Below are positions 1 to 8,727 of a stretch of DNA of 60,858 nucleotides, piece after piece; the first letter of the stretch is position 1, and each line of letters starts with the position of its first letter. The notes beneath the pieces were generated by a model that was given only the letters and a program-made list of their open reading frames with translations, was not told the DNA's origin and searched no databases. This stretch comes from Deltaproteobacteria bacterium (GTDB lineage Bacteria; Myxococcota_A; UBA796; SXON01), in contig CANKTH010000018.1 in NCBI GenBank assembly GCA_947486185.1, positions 1 to 60,858 on the forward strand, given 5' to 3'. The position numbers and the translations under genes were made by a program.

Positions 1-178
1 CCAGGGCGTAGGTGCGAAGCTCAGCGTGGAGCGCGTCGAGGTGGGCGTACAATGCGGAACTCGGGAGTGGACAGCGGTTATCCGCCGTCCCGAAGCTTGG
101 GAAGGGCGGCGGCGTCGCATCCGTTCGGCGGTCGGTTAGGGAGGCGCCCGCGCCGCCCGGCAGAAGGCCGCTGCGCAC
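1..178 (-). CDS. Possible partial CDS off left edge
   Basis: On the minus strand one frame stays open from an in-frame stop near 277 to the left edge. From about position 120 leftward its codons end almost always in G or C, as in the real genes here, and it reads plausibly (for example ALYAHLDALHAELRTYAL at the edge). A GTG at 178 is the best visible start, but no Shine-Dalgarno site supports it. The product is cut off and I do not recognise a family. It could be a chance open frame in GC-rich DNA. Confidence 0.3.
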   Translation of the reverse strand, partial: MRSGLLPGGAGASLTDRRTDATPPPFPSFGTADNRCPLPSSALYAHLDALHAELRTYAL

Positions 179-186
179 AGGGGAAC

Positions 187-479
187 ATGGCTCTGGACCT
201 GCTGTTTCGGGCGCTGAACGCTCTGCGCCCGACCGGCAGCCGCAGGTCGTCGTCGGGGTCGGGCTCCTTGGCGCTCATCTGCCTACCGCGGCCGAGCCCG
301 CGTCGGTCCACACCCGACCCCATGAGGACCTCCTGCGCTTTGACCCCGCGCTCGGCGAGCGTTGGTACGCCGTGCGTCCGGCGGGGAGCCGGTGGTGGGG
401 AATGACTCCGGAGGACTCGGACACGCGAGGCGCCGCTACCCGGCCGGTGTCTCTCGACCCGGGGGAGCCGAACAGCTGA
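187..479 (+). pseudogene. Small ORF with apparent frameshift
   Basis: An ATG at 187 follows an AGGGGA-like site and opens a frame with strong G/C third positions (MALDLLFRALNALRPTG). Around 225-245 this codon bias moves to the neighbouring frame, which has no ATG or GTG of its own after position 12. That frame then reads on with near-perfect G/C third positions to the TGA at 479 (for example LRFDPALGERWYAVRPAG). The pattern fits one coding region of roughly 95 codons with one base missing, either a true frameshift or a sequence error. The product is not recognised. The tail lies just beyond the end of the PilZ gene and converges with it. Confidence 0.3.
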
Positions 480-500
480 TGCAAGCCCTGGGCGGAGCGC

Positions 501-2312
501 TCAGTCTGGCTCCTCCTCCCGCCGCTTTTTCTTGATGCGCTGTTGCAGCGCCAGCCACTCGTAGTGGGTAGCCGCCTCGACGTCGCCCCAGTTGCCCGCG
601 AAACAGTACGCGGCGATCCAGCTCCGCTCTCCGGGCTGAACGTGGCAATGAACCTGGTGAGCCACCAGCGACTCGACGTGGCCATCCGCATCGACGTCCG
701 CTCGGAGGAGGGTCTCCGCCGAGAGCGCCTCCGACAAACGAATTTGGAAGCCGTGCAGCGAGAAGTCGACAAACTCGGCGGTCAACGGCGTGAGCTCGCC
801 TTCCGATTGGACCCACAGCTGCACCCGCACTTCGACCCCGGCGGGCACCGTGACCCGGTAGGTCTGCCGCCGGTTCTGCCCCCAGTGTTTGGGCTCGGAC
901 GGCGTGGGACGGGCGCCGGAGGGCGGGCGGCGTGGCGGGCGCTCCAGCACATCACGCAACGCCGCGCGGAAGGTGTCGCTCACGAGAAGCCAGCGGTGGG
1001 TCCGCCCCCGTCCAGGTTGAACCTCAACCTCACCGGCGGGGCTGTCGCGCCGGAGCACCGGCGTCCCGTCCAGGACGATCCGTAGGGGCTTGCCGCCGCG
1101 CGGAAGCCAGATCAGCGTCTCGTCGCCGGAGAGCAGCCAGCCCGGGATCGCTTCGTCGGTCTCGCTGACGTACACCGCCGGGCTGAACAGCGTCAGCAGG
1201 GTCGGGAGCCGGAAACGTTGGCGCCAGGTGGCGAGCTCGGCCTCAATCGCGGCGTTGATCGCGGGTGGTGGCGGGGGGGGGAGCAGCGAGGGCGGGGGTG
1301 CGACCTTGAGCAGCGCCGGAGAGCGCGGGCCCCAGACCTCGGGCTCGGGCCGGTGCCCGCACCACGCGGGGCCGTCGAGGTGGCGGGCCAGCAGCGTAGA
1401 GAGCGTCTCGAACAGGCGCGCGGGGTCCGGGTTGCCGAGCCGCAGGTGGTCCTCGGCCGTGTGGACCTCGACCCAGCGATCCAGAAGCCCGCCCAACTGA
1501 ATCCGGGTGACATCGCGCGTGGCGAGGGCCAGCACCCCGGGCACGCCGGCAAGAGCGTCGAGCGGCTGTGTCGAGACGAGGGTCACCTTCTTGCGGGTAC
1601 ACACGAGGGTTCCGGGGTGGAACACCGGCTCGCGCCTGAGAGACACAGGCAGGACGACGAGCTCCGCAGGGCAGCGAGGGTCGTCACGATGCTCGCGGAG
1701 CGCCTCAAGCGCGCCGTAGAGATCCGGTACGACCGCGCCCAGGAACCGTAGGGCCCGGCCTTGGGTCTCAATCTCCAGGTGGCGACGGAGGCCAACCAGG
1801 CCGAAGCTGACCACGTCGCCCACGGGGATGTCCACCCGGGCGCTCGGCCACATCAACGACTCCAGGCGCGCGGGGAAGAACCGAAGGCGGGAGGTGGTCA
1901 CCATGAGCTCGCCACGCGCGGAGATGAACTCGTTCATCTCCATCTCGGCGGCCGCCGAGATGAGGACCCGCTCCCCCCGGGGACGTGAATGCTCGGCGTT
2001 CAACAAGGGCGCGAGCAGATCGTACAGGGCCTTGGCCCCGCCGCCGGAGAGGCGGCGGCTGACGCCCGCCGAACGGACCTCCAGAACGCCCTTGTGCTCG
2101 GAGAAGCTCGCCCCGTCAACCGCCTCGATGTCGTAAGACCACGGGCGAACCCCGATCTTCCGGTTGAACTCGGTGGGCCGGAACGAGAGCTTCAGCGTCG
2201 TCAGCGTGACGTACCCCGGAAAGGTCATCGGGCCGATATGCGCGAGGCACTCCCCTTGGAGCAATACCTCTTCTTGCGGCTGAAGCTCGTAGGTGACTCT
2301 GGAGGTCGTCAT
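501..2312 (-). CDS. PH/GRAM-like repeat protein with C-terminal PilZ domain
   Basis: A predicted 603-residue cytoplasmic c-di-GMP effector. Roughly residues 10-105, 113-205 and 225-310 look like three beta-rich PH/GRAM-type units, each with a W, V or I-rich strand pattern followed by a helix. A proline-rich linker lies around 340-355. The C-terminal domain from about 480 has both PilZ signatures: RxxxR in RRQTYR (481-486) and DxSxxG in DFSLHG (516-521). It ends in a Lys/Arg-rich tail. PilZ function in c-di-GMP binding is established; the PH/GRAM reading is by eye. It is the last gene of the cellulose-type locus, 62 bases after the FlaG gene, so a role in c-di-GMP control of exopolysaccharide or the cell envelope is inferred. 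The start ATG lacks a clear Shine-Dalgarno site. Confidence 0.8.
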   Translation of the reverse strand: MTTSRVTYELQPQEEVLLQGECLAHIGPMTFPGYVTLTTLKLSFRPTEFNRKIGVRPWSYDIEAVDGASFSEHKGVLEVRSAGVSRRLSGGGAKALYDLLAPLLNAEHSRPRGERVLISAAAEMEMNEFISARGELMVTTSRLRFFPARLESLMWPSARVDIPVGDVVSFGLVGLRRHLEIETQGRALRFLGAVVPDLYGALEALREHRDDPRCPAELVVLPVSLRREPVFHPGTLVCTRKKVTLVSTQPLDALAGVPGVLALATRDVTRIQLGGLLDRWVEVHTAEDHLRLGNPDPARLFETLSTLLARHLDGPAWCGHRPEPEVWGPRSPALLKVAPPPSLLPPPPPPAINAAIEAELATWRQRFRLPTLLTLFSPAVYVSETDEAIPGWLLSGDETLIWLPRGGKPLRIVLDGTPVLRRDSPAGEVEVQPGRGRTHRWLLVSDTFRAALRDVLERPPRRPPSGARPTPSEPKHWGQNRRQTYRVTVPAGVEVRVQLWVQSEGELTPLTAEFVDFSLHGFQIRLSEALSAETLLRADVDADGHVESLVAHQVHCHVQPGERSWIAAYCFAGNWGDVEAATHYEWLALQQRIKKKRREEEPD

Positions 2313-2374
2313 CGTGTTGGGAGGTGGCGGTCTCGACGCGTAAGCTTGGCAGATAGATCTCTAAAACGTCCGGG

Positions 2375-2791
2375 CTACAGCTGCTGATCGACGACGACTC
2401 CAGTCATGCGGGCGACCGAGGCGCTGAGCGCCAGCACCTCTTCACTTGGGATCTGCCGCAGGAGCTCGCCGGACCGACCGTCCAGCACCTTGATCACGGT
2501 ACGCCCAGTGCCGGCATCGACCTCAAAGCGCAGGTTGGTCGAGGTGCGCTCCATGGTGTTCTGCATCTCGGCGACGGCCGCTTCGAGCGTGCTGGCCGCG
2601 TTCGTGGTGGCGGGGTCGCTCTCCTCCTCGCCCGCGCGGAGGAGCGCGGAGATGGACTCAGCGCGCGGCGAGACCTTCGAGGTGGTGATGCGGGTGGGCG
2701 CCGGAGTTGGCTCAGGCGCGAAGCGAAAGGAGGCAGCAGGCGCCGGTGTTCCGGCGACCGCGCTCACGGATGAGGGCAGTTCAAGCACCAT
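2375..2791 (-). CDS. FlaG-domain protein
   Basis: A 138-residue protein. The last 55 residues match the FlaG pattern: an LRFEVD strand, a TVIKVLD strand, then SGELLRQIPSEEVL and a terminal helix containing GVVVDQQ. The first 60 residues are Pro/Ala/Ser-rich and probably disordered. FlaG proteins are normally encoded beside flagellin and hook-cap genes and influence filament length. No flagellar gene occurs here, and the neighbours are a glycosyltransferase and a PilZ protein. The start is well supported by AAGGAG five bases upstream of the ATG. The family call is firm; the function in this setting is unknown. Confidence 0.8.
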   Translation of the reverse strand: MVLELPSSVSAVAGTPAPAASFRFAPEPTPAPTRITTSKVSPRAESISALLRAGEEESDPATTNAASTLEAAVAEMQNTMERTSTNLRFEVDAGTGRTVIKVLDGRSGELLRQIPSEEVLALSASVARMTGVVVDQQL

Positions 2792-2870
2792 GGCTACTCC
2801 TTCTGTGAACCATCATCACCCGTTTTCAGGCGCGCGGCAAGCGAAAGTTCTGCGACGGCAGCCGAACGAT

Positions 2871-3863
2871 TTACAAAGTGGATCGGCGGCCCAGGCGTTG
2901 CAGGAGCATCGTATAGGCCTCGGCGGTGCCCTTCACCATCGTGGGAACGGAAAAGCGGGCCGCTCGCTCCTTTTCGCCGCCGCCTGATCGAGCCAGCGCG
3001 GCCTGTACCCCCGCGATGAGCGCCATCGACTGTCCCGGCTCCACCAGAACGCCGACACCGTCGATCACCTCGGGCAAGCCCCCTGCCCGAGTGGCGACCA
3101 CCCTGCAGTTCGCGCCCAGGGCCTCGATCACCACCTGGCCGAGCCCCTCCTCAACCGAAGGATGGACGAAGAGGTCAATCGACGCCAGGAGATCGGCCAC
3201 ATCGTCACGGTGGCCGAGCAGGTGCACGCGGCCCGTGAGTCCAAGCTCCCGGATCTGACGCTCCAACGCCGGACGTAGTGGCCCCTCACCGGCGATGTAC
3301 AGGGTGCCGGGCAGCTGTCGCATCGCGTCGACGAGGAACCGGTGCCCCTTGTGGGCGACCAGCGCCCCGATCGCGCCGAACCGCGGCGAGGGCCCGTCGA
3401 GCACGGGGCGCCCGGGTGGACGGAGCGGCACACCGTCATGGACCACGACGACCCTCTCGGGTCGGACCCCGGCGGCGACGAGCACGCGCGCGACCGCGCC
3501 GGAGACCGCGACGAAGCCGTCGGCCATGCGGTACTTCCATGGGTGGTTCGGCGTGAAGTCGACGCGGCGGTGCACGATGACCGGCCGCCCCGCCGCCAAG
3601 GCGAGCCCATGGGCGTGCGGGGTGTGCGCGGCGATCACGCGGGCACCGAGGCGCGCCGCTCCCTGCCGGATCCGGAGCAGATTTCGAGGATCCGCGCCAG
3701 GAAGTAGCGGGATTTGAGGGGCGCCCAGCCGACCGGCCAGCGGGCTGTCGGGAACGCCTGCCCAGGCGTCCTCCGGCCGCGCTTCGAGCAGGTACTGGAG
3801 CTGCTGCTGCCCGCCGCGCCACTCGATCGCGCTATCCACGTGCAGCACCTGGATTGCGTTCAC
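2871..3863 (-). CDS. GT4-family glycosyltransferase
   Basis: A 330-residue GT-B-fold retaining glycosyltransferase. The N-terminal Rossmann half contains the early GGQQQ loop typical of GT4 enzymes. The C-terminal half has the nucleotide-sugar site, with HKGHR, then FVHPSVEEGLGQVVIEALG holding the E-x7-E motif. The glycine-rich GGLPEVIDG follows. It would act in the cytoplasm or at the inner membrane on a lipid or polysaccharide acceptor; the sugar cannot be read from sequence. It starts with GTG, and the stop of the upstream DUF3108-like gene overlaps this start by three bases (GTGA arrangement), which argues for translational coupling and fixes the start. It lies in the same transcription direction as the bcs genes. 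Confidence 0.88.
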   Translation of the reverse strand: MNAIQVLHVDSAIEWRGGQQQLQYLLEARPEDAWAGVPDSPLAGRLGAPQIPLLPGADPRNLLRIRQGAARLGARVIAAHTPHAHGLALAAGRPVIVHRRVDFTPNHPWKYRMADGFVAVSGAVARVLVAAGVRPERVVVVHDGVPLRPPGRPVLDGPSPRFGAIGALVAHKGHRFLVDAMRQLPGTLYIAGEGPLRPALERQIRELGLTGRVHLLGHRDDVADLLASIDLFVHPSVEEGLGQVVIEALGANCRVVATRAGGLPEVIDGVGVLVEPGQSMALIAGVQAALARSGGGEKERAARFSVPTMVKGTAEAYTMLLQRLGRRSTL

Positions 3864-4549
3864 CGGTGGGGCACCGCGGGCAACTCCCGGCGCAGAAGGC
3901 GCGCACTGACCGGGCCGGCCCTGGTCTGCACGGTCACTCGGACTGGCACTCGGTCGGCGTCATCCGAGAAATGCACTGTCATCTTACCCTTTACATCACC
4001 TTCGTGCTCGGTCGCCACCTCGGCGCGAAGCCGTGAGACCCCGTCGACCGCCTCTCGACTGATGTCTGCCCTCAGTGTCACGGTGCGGGAACCGGTGAAC
4101 AGTGGGAAGCGGACCGTCTCGCCAGCGTCCTGGATCGCGAGGCGCAAACGGAAGAAGGCGGAGACGGGATCCTCGATCGGTGAGCTCCCCGTGTAACGGT
4201 CCTCCCAGCGTCGCCAGCCAGTATCGAAACGTTGGTGGCGCTGTACCACGACCTCCGGCCCCAGCGACATGTCCAGATCCTGCTGGAAGCGGCCCTCCCG
4301 GAAACGCGTGGTGTAACGGGATGATCCTCGCTCCGCCGTCCACCACGATGTCAGCACGTCGTGGACCGGGTAGAGGCGCTCGACCATACCCGCGCTGTCG
4401 CATCCGGCCTCAAAAACCAGACTTTGACCTTCACTACGCACACGCGCCCAGGCGGTGCCCGCCTGCATGCCCATCCACTCGACCGCCCACTCCAGACGTT
4501 CGCCGCGTTCAATCGGCCCCGCCTCTGCGTCCACGATCATCCACCACAT
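3860..4549 (-). CDS. DUF3108-like protein
   Basis: A 229-residue protein from the ATG at 4549. The opening GERLEWAVEWMGMQAGTA matches the start of the DUF3108 fold, which in this family normally reads GExLxYxVxWxGxxAG. The rest is a run of amphipathic strands with conserved aromatic residues, as expected for a beta-barrel-like envelope protein. Family members are usually exported, but no clear signal peptide precedes the domain here: only about 15 residues lie upstream. A longer open frame exists upstream but runs inside bcsC in a poor codon frame, so I reject it. It lies 32 bases after bcsC and is coupled to the GT4 gene. The function is unknown; a link to exopolysaccharide export is inferred from position. 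Confidence 0.7.
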   Translation of the reverse strand: MWWMIVDAEAGPIERGERLEWAVEWMGMQAGTAWARVRSEGQSLVFEAGCDSAGMVERLYPVHDVLTSWWTAERGSSRYTTRFREGRFQQDLDMSLGPEVVVQRHQRFDTGWRRWEDRYTGSSPIEDPVSAFFRLRLAIQDAGETVRFPLFTGSRTVTLRADISREAVDGVSRLRAEVATEHEGDVKGKMTVHFSDDADRVPVRVTVQTRAGPVSARLLRRELPAVPHR

Positions 4550-4581
4550 GTCGTACGATAACTCCGGCCACCGCTCAACAG

Positions 4582-7500
4582 CTACGGCGACGGCGTAGCC
4601 AGCTCGTTGAGCCCGCGACCGCCGCAGAGCGCGGGACCGGCTCCGTAGAGCCCGTGTACCGTTGAGCTGAAGAGCGGTCCTGGCGTCGATCGGGCGCCCG
4701 ACGGCGGGCCGAACATGAGCTGTGCCTGGGCGGTAAAGCTGTTCCAACCAATCAGATCGGTGAGCCACGCTCCGCCGGCGCCCACCGACCAACGCGGGCT
4801 GATCTGGCCCAGCGCCGCGAGCTCGGCCCTGAGCTGCGGTGACAGGCCGTCCTGGAGGAAGAGGTTGGCGCCCCCGTCCAGCGCCTGCGCTCCTCCCGCT
4901 GCGGCGGCACAGAGGGCCACATCGCCGTCGGCAGGCCGCCAGGCGACCCGTAGCCTGCCCGCCCCCGAGCCGTACCACTCGGGGGTGAACATACCCGCGC
5001 CGCCCGCGCCGAAGCGATCGAGCGCGCCCGCGTGGTGCATGCCCGTCGCCTCGACTCCCACATCCACCTCAACCGCCGCGTCGGGCCGGAGAGGCACCCA
5101 CGAGAGCAACCAGGCTTGCTGCCAGGGGTTGTCCTCGAAACTGAGCCCGGACGTCGTGCCGATTCGAACGCCGGCCTCCGCCGTCCATCCCCGGTCATAG
5201 CCGCCGCGGAGCCCGCCCCAGATGTCCCGGGCAAGCCCGTAGTCGACGCCGTTGACGTCGGTCGCGCCCACCCATGCCGCGTACGAGTCGGTCACCGGAG
5301 CGCGGAGGGTCTCGGCTTCGAAATAGGTGCTTGACGGGAAACGGTAACGAACGGCGGCCTGCCACAGCAGCGTCGGCGGCGCCGCGGCCAGGAGCCCGGG
5401 GCTCAGGCGGAGCTCGGCGCCGAAACGGGTGCCCGGTGCTGTGCCAACTCCCACCGTGGGTTGCAGGCCCCAACCGGAGCTGGTAGCGGTCGAGCCGCCG
5501 TTTCCGAGCCAGGTCGGCACGAGTTCTACCCAGGCTTCCACAGGAGGAAGCAGGGTATACTCCGCGGATAGCGGCACGGCGCTGGCGAGGAGCCGTGAGG
5601 TGCCCGCGGTCCCGGTACGAACGCTGGTCCAGGTACCCAAGGTCCAGACGCCGTTGGACGACGTCTCCAACGCCGCTTGGGCCCGACTCCTGGCGAGCTG
5701 CAGCTCTTCCGGCGTCTTCGCGCGCGGCGGGCTCTGACCCGGCGGGGCGCGAAGGCCGAGCCCACCCCGATCCTCCGCACGCGCGTCCACCTCCTGCAGG
5801 ACCTCGGTGGCCGCGCGCTTCCGGCTCCGGCTGGCGTCCCGGCGGACGAGCTCCAGGCCCAGACGCGGGTCCCCGGTCGTCAACCAGGCCGCTTCAAGCT
5901 CTCGACGCGCGCGGCCGGGCTGACCCGCGGCGTCCATCGCTCCCGCCAGCGCCAGCACCGCGTCCACGCGGCCAGGCTCCAGGTCGATCGAGGCCCGCAA
6001 GTCGGAGATCGCCTGCTCAAAATGTCCGAGTTGTAGGGCGACCACGCCGATCTGGTGCCAGCTGCGCGCCGTGCCGCCGTACTCCCGGCGTGCCGCGTCA
6101 AGGCCCACGTCGATCGCGGCGTCGATCGCCTGTTTCGAGTTCTCGCCTGATCCCTTGGCTCCGTCGAGCAGCACGATGCGTTCGAGCTCCACTGCGAGCA
6201 TGGCCGCGTCACGCTCGACCCGGACCCAGTCCGCGGCGCCCGCAAGTACGGCCGCGTCATACAATGCGGCGGCGGCGGCGGGATCGGCGGGTGCAATGCG
6301 GCTCACGAGCGCGAGCGCTTCGGGAAACCGCGGATCGCGGGCGAGCGCCGCCCGCAGCTCGACCAGCGCCTCTGCCGGTTGTTGGTGTTCGAGGAGCAAG
6401 GCTGCCCGTCCGCTGCGCAGCGTGGGATCGTCGGGCCGGGTGACCCAGGCATTCGCGTAGATCAGGACGGCCTGCGCGCGGTCACCGCGGCGCTCGGCGA
6501 GGAGCGCCTGGCTCACGATCACCCGCGCCTCGACCTCCTCGCTGAGGGCCGGACTTCCGGTGGCCGCGGCGTGCTCCACAGCCGCCAGAATCCTGGCCTC
6601 GTCGACCAGCTCCGGGTGGAGCAGAAGCTCCGTCTCGGCACGTACGAGGCCTACGTCGGAGGGGCTCAGCTCACGCGCCGCGCTGTACCAGGCCAGCGCG
6701 AGCGCCGGCTGCCCCTCAGACAGGTAGATCTGGGCCAACGCCCGGTACACCCGGGGCGAGGGACCGGCGGCGACCAGCCGCTCGAACTGGGCATCCGCAG
6801 CGGCGCGGTCCCCCGCACGCCACGCGCGCTCCGCGAGAACCACCCCAGCCCCAGCGCGCGCGTCGGCGAGCGCGGCGCGCCAGCGCGGGTCGGGAATGAC
6901 GGGACAGGCGTCGAGCCGCTCGAGGGCATCCTCCGGGCGGCCCAACGCGGTGAGGTTGTGGGCCTCGGCAACGGGGGTCCACGGGTCCTTCGGGTTGAGC
7001 TGCCGGGCCCGCTGGTACCTCGCGGCGGCTTCGTCGCGGAGGCCCTCGCTCGCGAGCATGTCGGCGAGAGCGTGTTGTACCCGCGCGTCCTCGGGTCGGG
7101 ACACTGCCAGGCGCCGCATTCCCACCAGCGCGTCCGCGGCGGCGGCTCGGGGGGCGCTGTCGCGCATGTCTCCCGGGGCTCCTGAGTGATAAAGCTTCTG
7201 TAACGAGGCGATCATCACCTCGACGTCCAACGTTTCGGCCAGCGCGTCCAGCTCGGGCGAAGACGTCGCGGCGCGAAGCAGCGCGCGGGCCTCTCCCGGT
7301 CGCCCCGAGGCGAGTAACAGACGAGCGAGGAGCTCGATGTCGGCCGTGTCGGCGGAAGGACGTGGCGTGGACGTAGCGCCGGGCAGGTACACGAGCCGGC
7401 CGGCGAGCGCCACCGCCGCCTCCAACTCGCCCGCCGCCCACAGCGAACCGGCAAATCCACGGATCAAGAACGGGTCTTCGGGCCGAAGCGCCAGCGCGAG

Positions 7501-8727
7501 GCCGTAACGCCGGCTCGCCTCGTCGAACTCGCCGCGGCCCTTGACCACCTCCGCGGAGCCCCCCAGCGCGCGCGCCAGCTCGTCTGCCAGCGCTCGCCAG
7601 CTCTCGCTGTCGGGGGCGGCGGCGAGGCCGTCCAGCAACGCGGTGATGAGCGTGTCCTGGTCTTCCGCGACCGAGGCGGCCCACGCGGAGATCCGGGCGA
7701 GCTCCAGGTCGGCGTGGGCCTCGCCGATCCACGGCTGCAGCCGGGTGAGCGCCCCGCGCGGGTCGCCGCGGAGGATCAGGTGGTGGGCAATGCTCCGGTT
7801 TACCACGCGGCTCCGCGGGGCCAGCCGGATCATCTCGGCGTATGCAGCCAAGGCTTCGGGGGTGGTGCTCTCCGGGCGGTGGTCCAGGGAGAGCGCGAGC
7901 GCCGCCACCTCTTTGGTCAACGTCGGATCGCCTGCGGCGAGCTTCCTCGCCTCGTCCACGCGCCAGCCCTCGATCAGCGCCATGACGGCCGCGCTCCGGC
8001 GCGCCGTGTTCCCGGCGTCATACGCCGCGGCGGCAACTCGGAGCTCGGGGGCCAGGCGGACCTGTCCGGATGTCTCGGCCGCGTAGGCGCCCAGTTCGGC
8101 GATTCGGGCCTTGTCCGCCGCAGGGAGGTTGTCCTGTTTGACGGCGCTGCGGCTCGCCAGCACCACCACCTCAGGCCATCCGGCGACGAGCACGGCCTCC
8201 AGGCAGGTCGGATCGTAGCCTCCGGCCTCACATCCCGCGCGGGCGTTGCTCTTCCCGCGGGCAATCTGGGCGAGATCGCGGATCTGCGCCTCCTCCGGGC
8301 TCTTGGGCAGCTCGCCGGCGAGGGACGCGGCTTTTCCAGCGTCTCCGTCCCGCAGCGCGGCCTCGGCCACCAGCGCCCGGGCGGTGCCATCCGTCCGCCT
8401 TCGGTTCAACAAGGCCCTCGCCCGGACAGCGCCCTCCGCCCGGGTCTCCGGGCGCGTCAGGAGCGCCCGGATCGCGAGTACTTCGAGCGCCTCTCCTCGG
8501 AGGGGATCTACACGGCCCCGAAGCCGGTCATAGGTCTCCACCCAGGCGGCGCGCGGGGCCTGCGAAAGGAGCAGGTCGACCAGCGCCGTGGAGGCGTCGT
8601 CGTCCAGCTCAGCCGCGGCGAGCCGCGTCAGGAGCTCGGCTTCGGCACCCTGCCAGACCGCCAGGGTGGGCGCGCCGGTATAAGTCGGCGAACCTGCATA
8701 AAGTAAGGGGAGCAGGATCAACCACAT
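4582..8727 (-). CDS. bcsC: Cellulose synthase operon protein C, TPR plus outer-membrane barrel
   Basis: A 1381-residue BcsC-type export protein. A short signal peptide (MWLILLPLLYAG) is followed by some 1000 residues of TPR-type helical repeats, with units such as ALALRPEDPFLIRGFAGSLW. From about residue 1035 a beta-rich domain resembles the BcsC C-terminal barrel and includes GMFTPEWYGS, the counterpart of the GYFSPQ motif. In the family the TPR part scaffolds the periplasmic peptidoglycan and BcsB/BcsZ region while the barrel forms the outer-membrane glucan exit. An upstream in-frame extension of 118 residues is Arg-rich and lies within bcsZ. The ATG at 8727 overlaps the bcsZ stop (ATGA) and is chosen. 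It is longer than the approximately 1150 residues of enteric BcsC because of extra TPR units. Confidence 0.9.
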   Translation of the reverse strand: MWLILLPLLYAGSPTYTGAPTLAVWQGAEAELLTRLAAAELDDDASTALVDLLLSQAPRAAWVETYDRLRGRVDPLRGEALEVLAIRALLTRPETRAEGAVRARALLNRRRTDGTARALVAEAALRDGDAGKAASLAGELPKSPEEAQIRDLAQIARGKSNARAGCEAGGYDPTCLEAVLVAGWPEVVVLASRSAVKQDNLPAADKARIAELGAYAAETSGQVRLAPELRVAAAAYDAGNTARRSAAVMALIEGWRVDEARKLAAGDPTLTKEVAALALSLDHRPESTTPEALAAYAEMIRLAPRSRVVNRSIAHHLILRGDPRGALTRLQPWIGEAHADLELARISAWAASVAEDQDTLITALLDGLAAAPDSESWRALADELARALGGSAEVVKGRGEFDEASRRYGLALALRPEDPFLIRGFAGSLWAAGELEAAVALAGRLVYLPGATSTPRPSADTADIELLARLLLASGRPGEARALLRAATSSPELDALAETLDVEVMIASLQKLYHSGAPGDMRDSAPRAAAADALVGMRRLAVSRPEDARVQHALADMLASEGLRDEAAARYQRARQLNPKDPWTPVAEAHNLTALGRPEDALERLDACPVIPDPRWRAALADARAGAGVVLAERAWRAGDRAAADAQFERLVAAGPSPRVYRALAQIYLSEGQPALALAWYSAARELSPSDVGLVRAETELLLHPELVDEARILAAVEHAAATGSPALSEEVEARVIVSQALLAERRGDRAQAVLIYANAWVTRPDDPTLRSGRAALLLEHQQPAEALVELRAALARDPRFPEALALVSRIAPADPAAAAALYDAAVLAGAADWVRVERDAAMLAVELERIVLLDGAKGSGENSKQAIDAAIDVGLDAARREYGGTARSWHQIGVVALQLGHFEQAISDLRASIDLEPGRVDAVLALAGAMDAAGQPGRARRELEAAWLTTGDPRLGLELVRRDASRSRKRAATEVLQEVDARAEDRGGLGLRAPPGQSPPRAKTPEELQLARSRAQAALETSSNGVWTLGTWTSVRTGTAGTSRLLASAVPLSAEYTLLPPVEAWVELVPTWLGNGGSTATSSGWGLQPTVGVGTAPGTRFGAELRLSPGLLAAAPPTLLWQAAVRYRFPSSTYFEAETLRAPVTDSYAAWVGATDVNGVDYGLARDIWGGLRGGYDRGWTAEAGVRIGTTSGLSFEDNPWQQAWLLSWVPLRPDAAVEVDVGVEATGMHHAGALDRFGAGGAGMFTPEWYGSGAGRLRVAWRPADGDVALCAAAAGGAQALDGGANLFLQDGLSPQLRAELAALGQISPRWSVGAGGAWLTDLIGWNSFTAQAQLMFGPPSGARSTPGPLFSSTVHGLYGAGPALCGGRGLNELATPSP

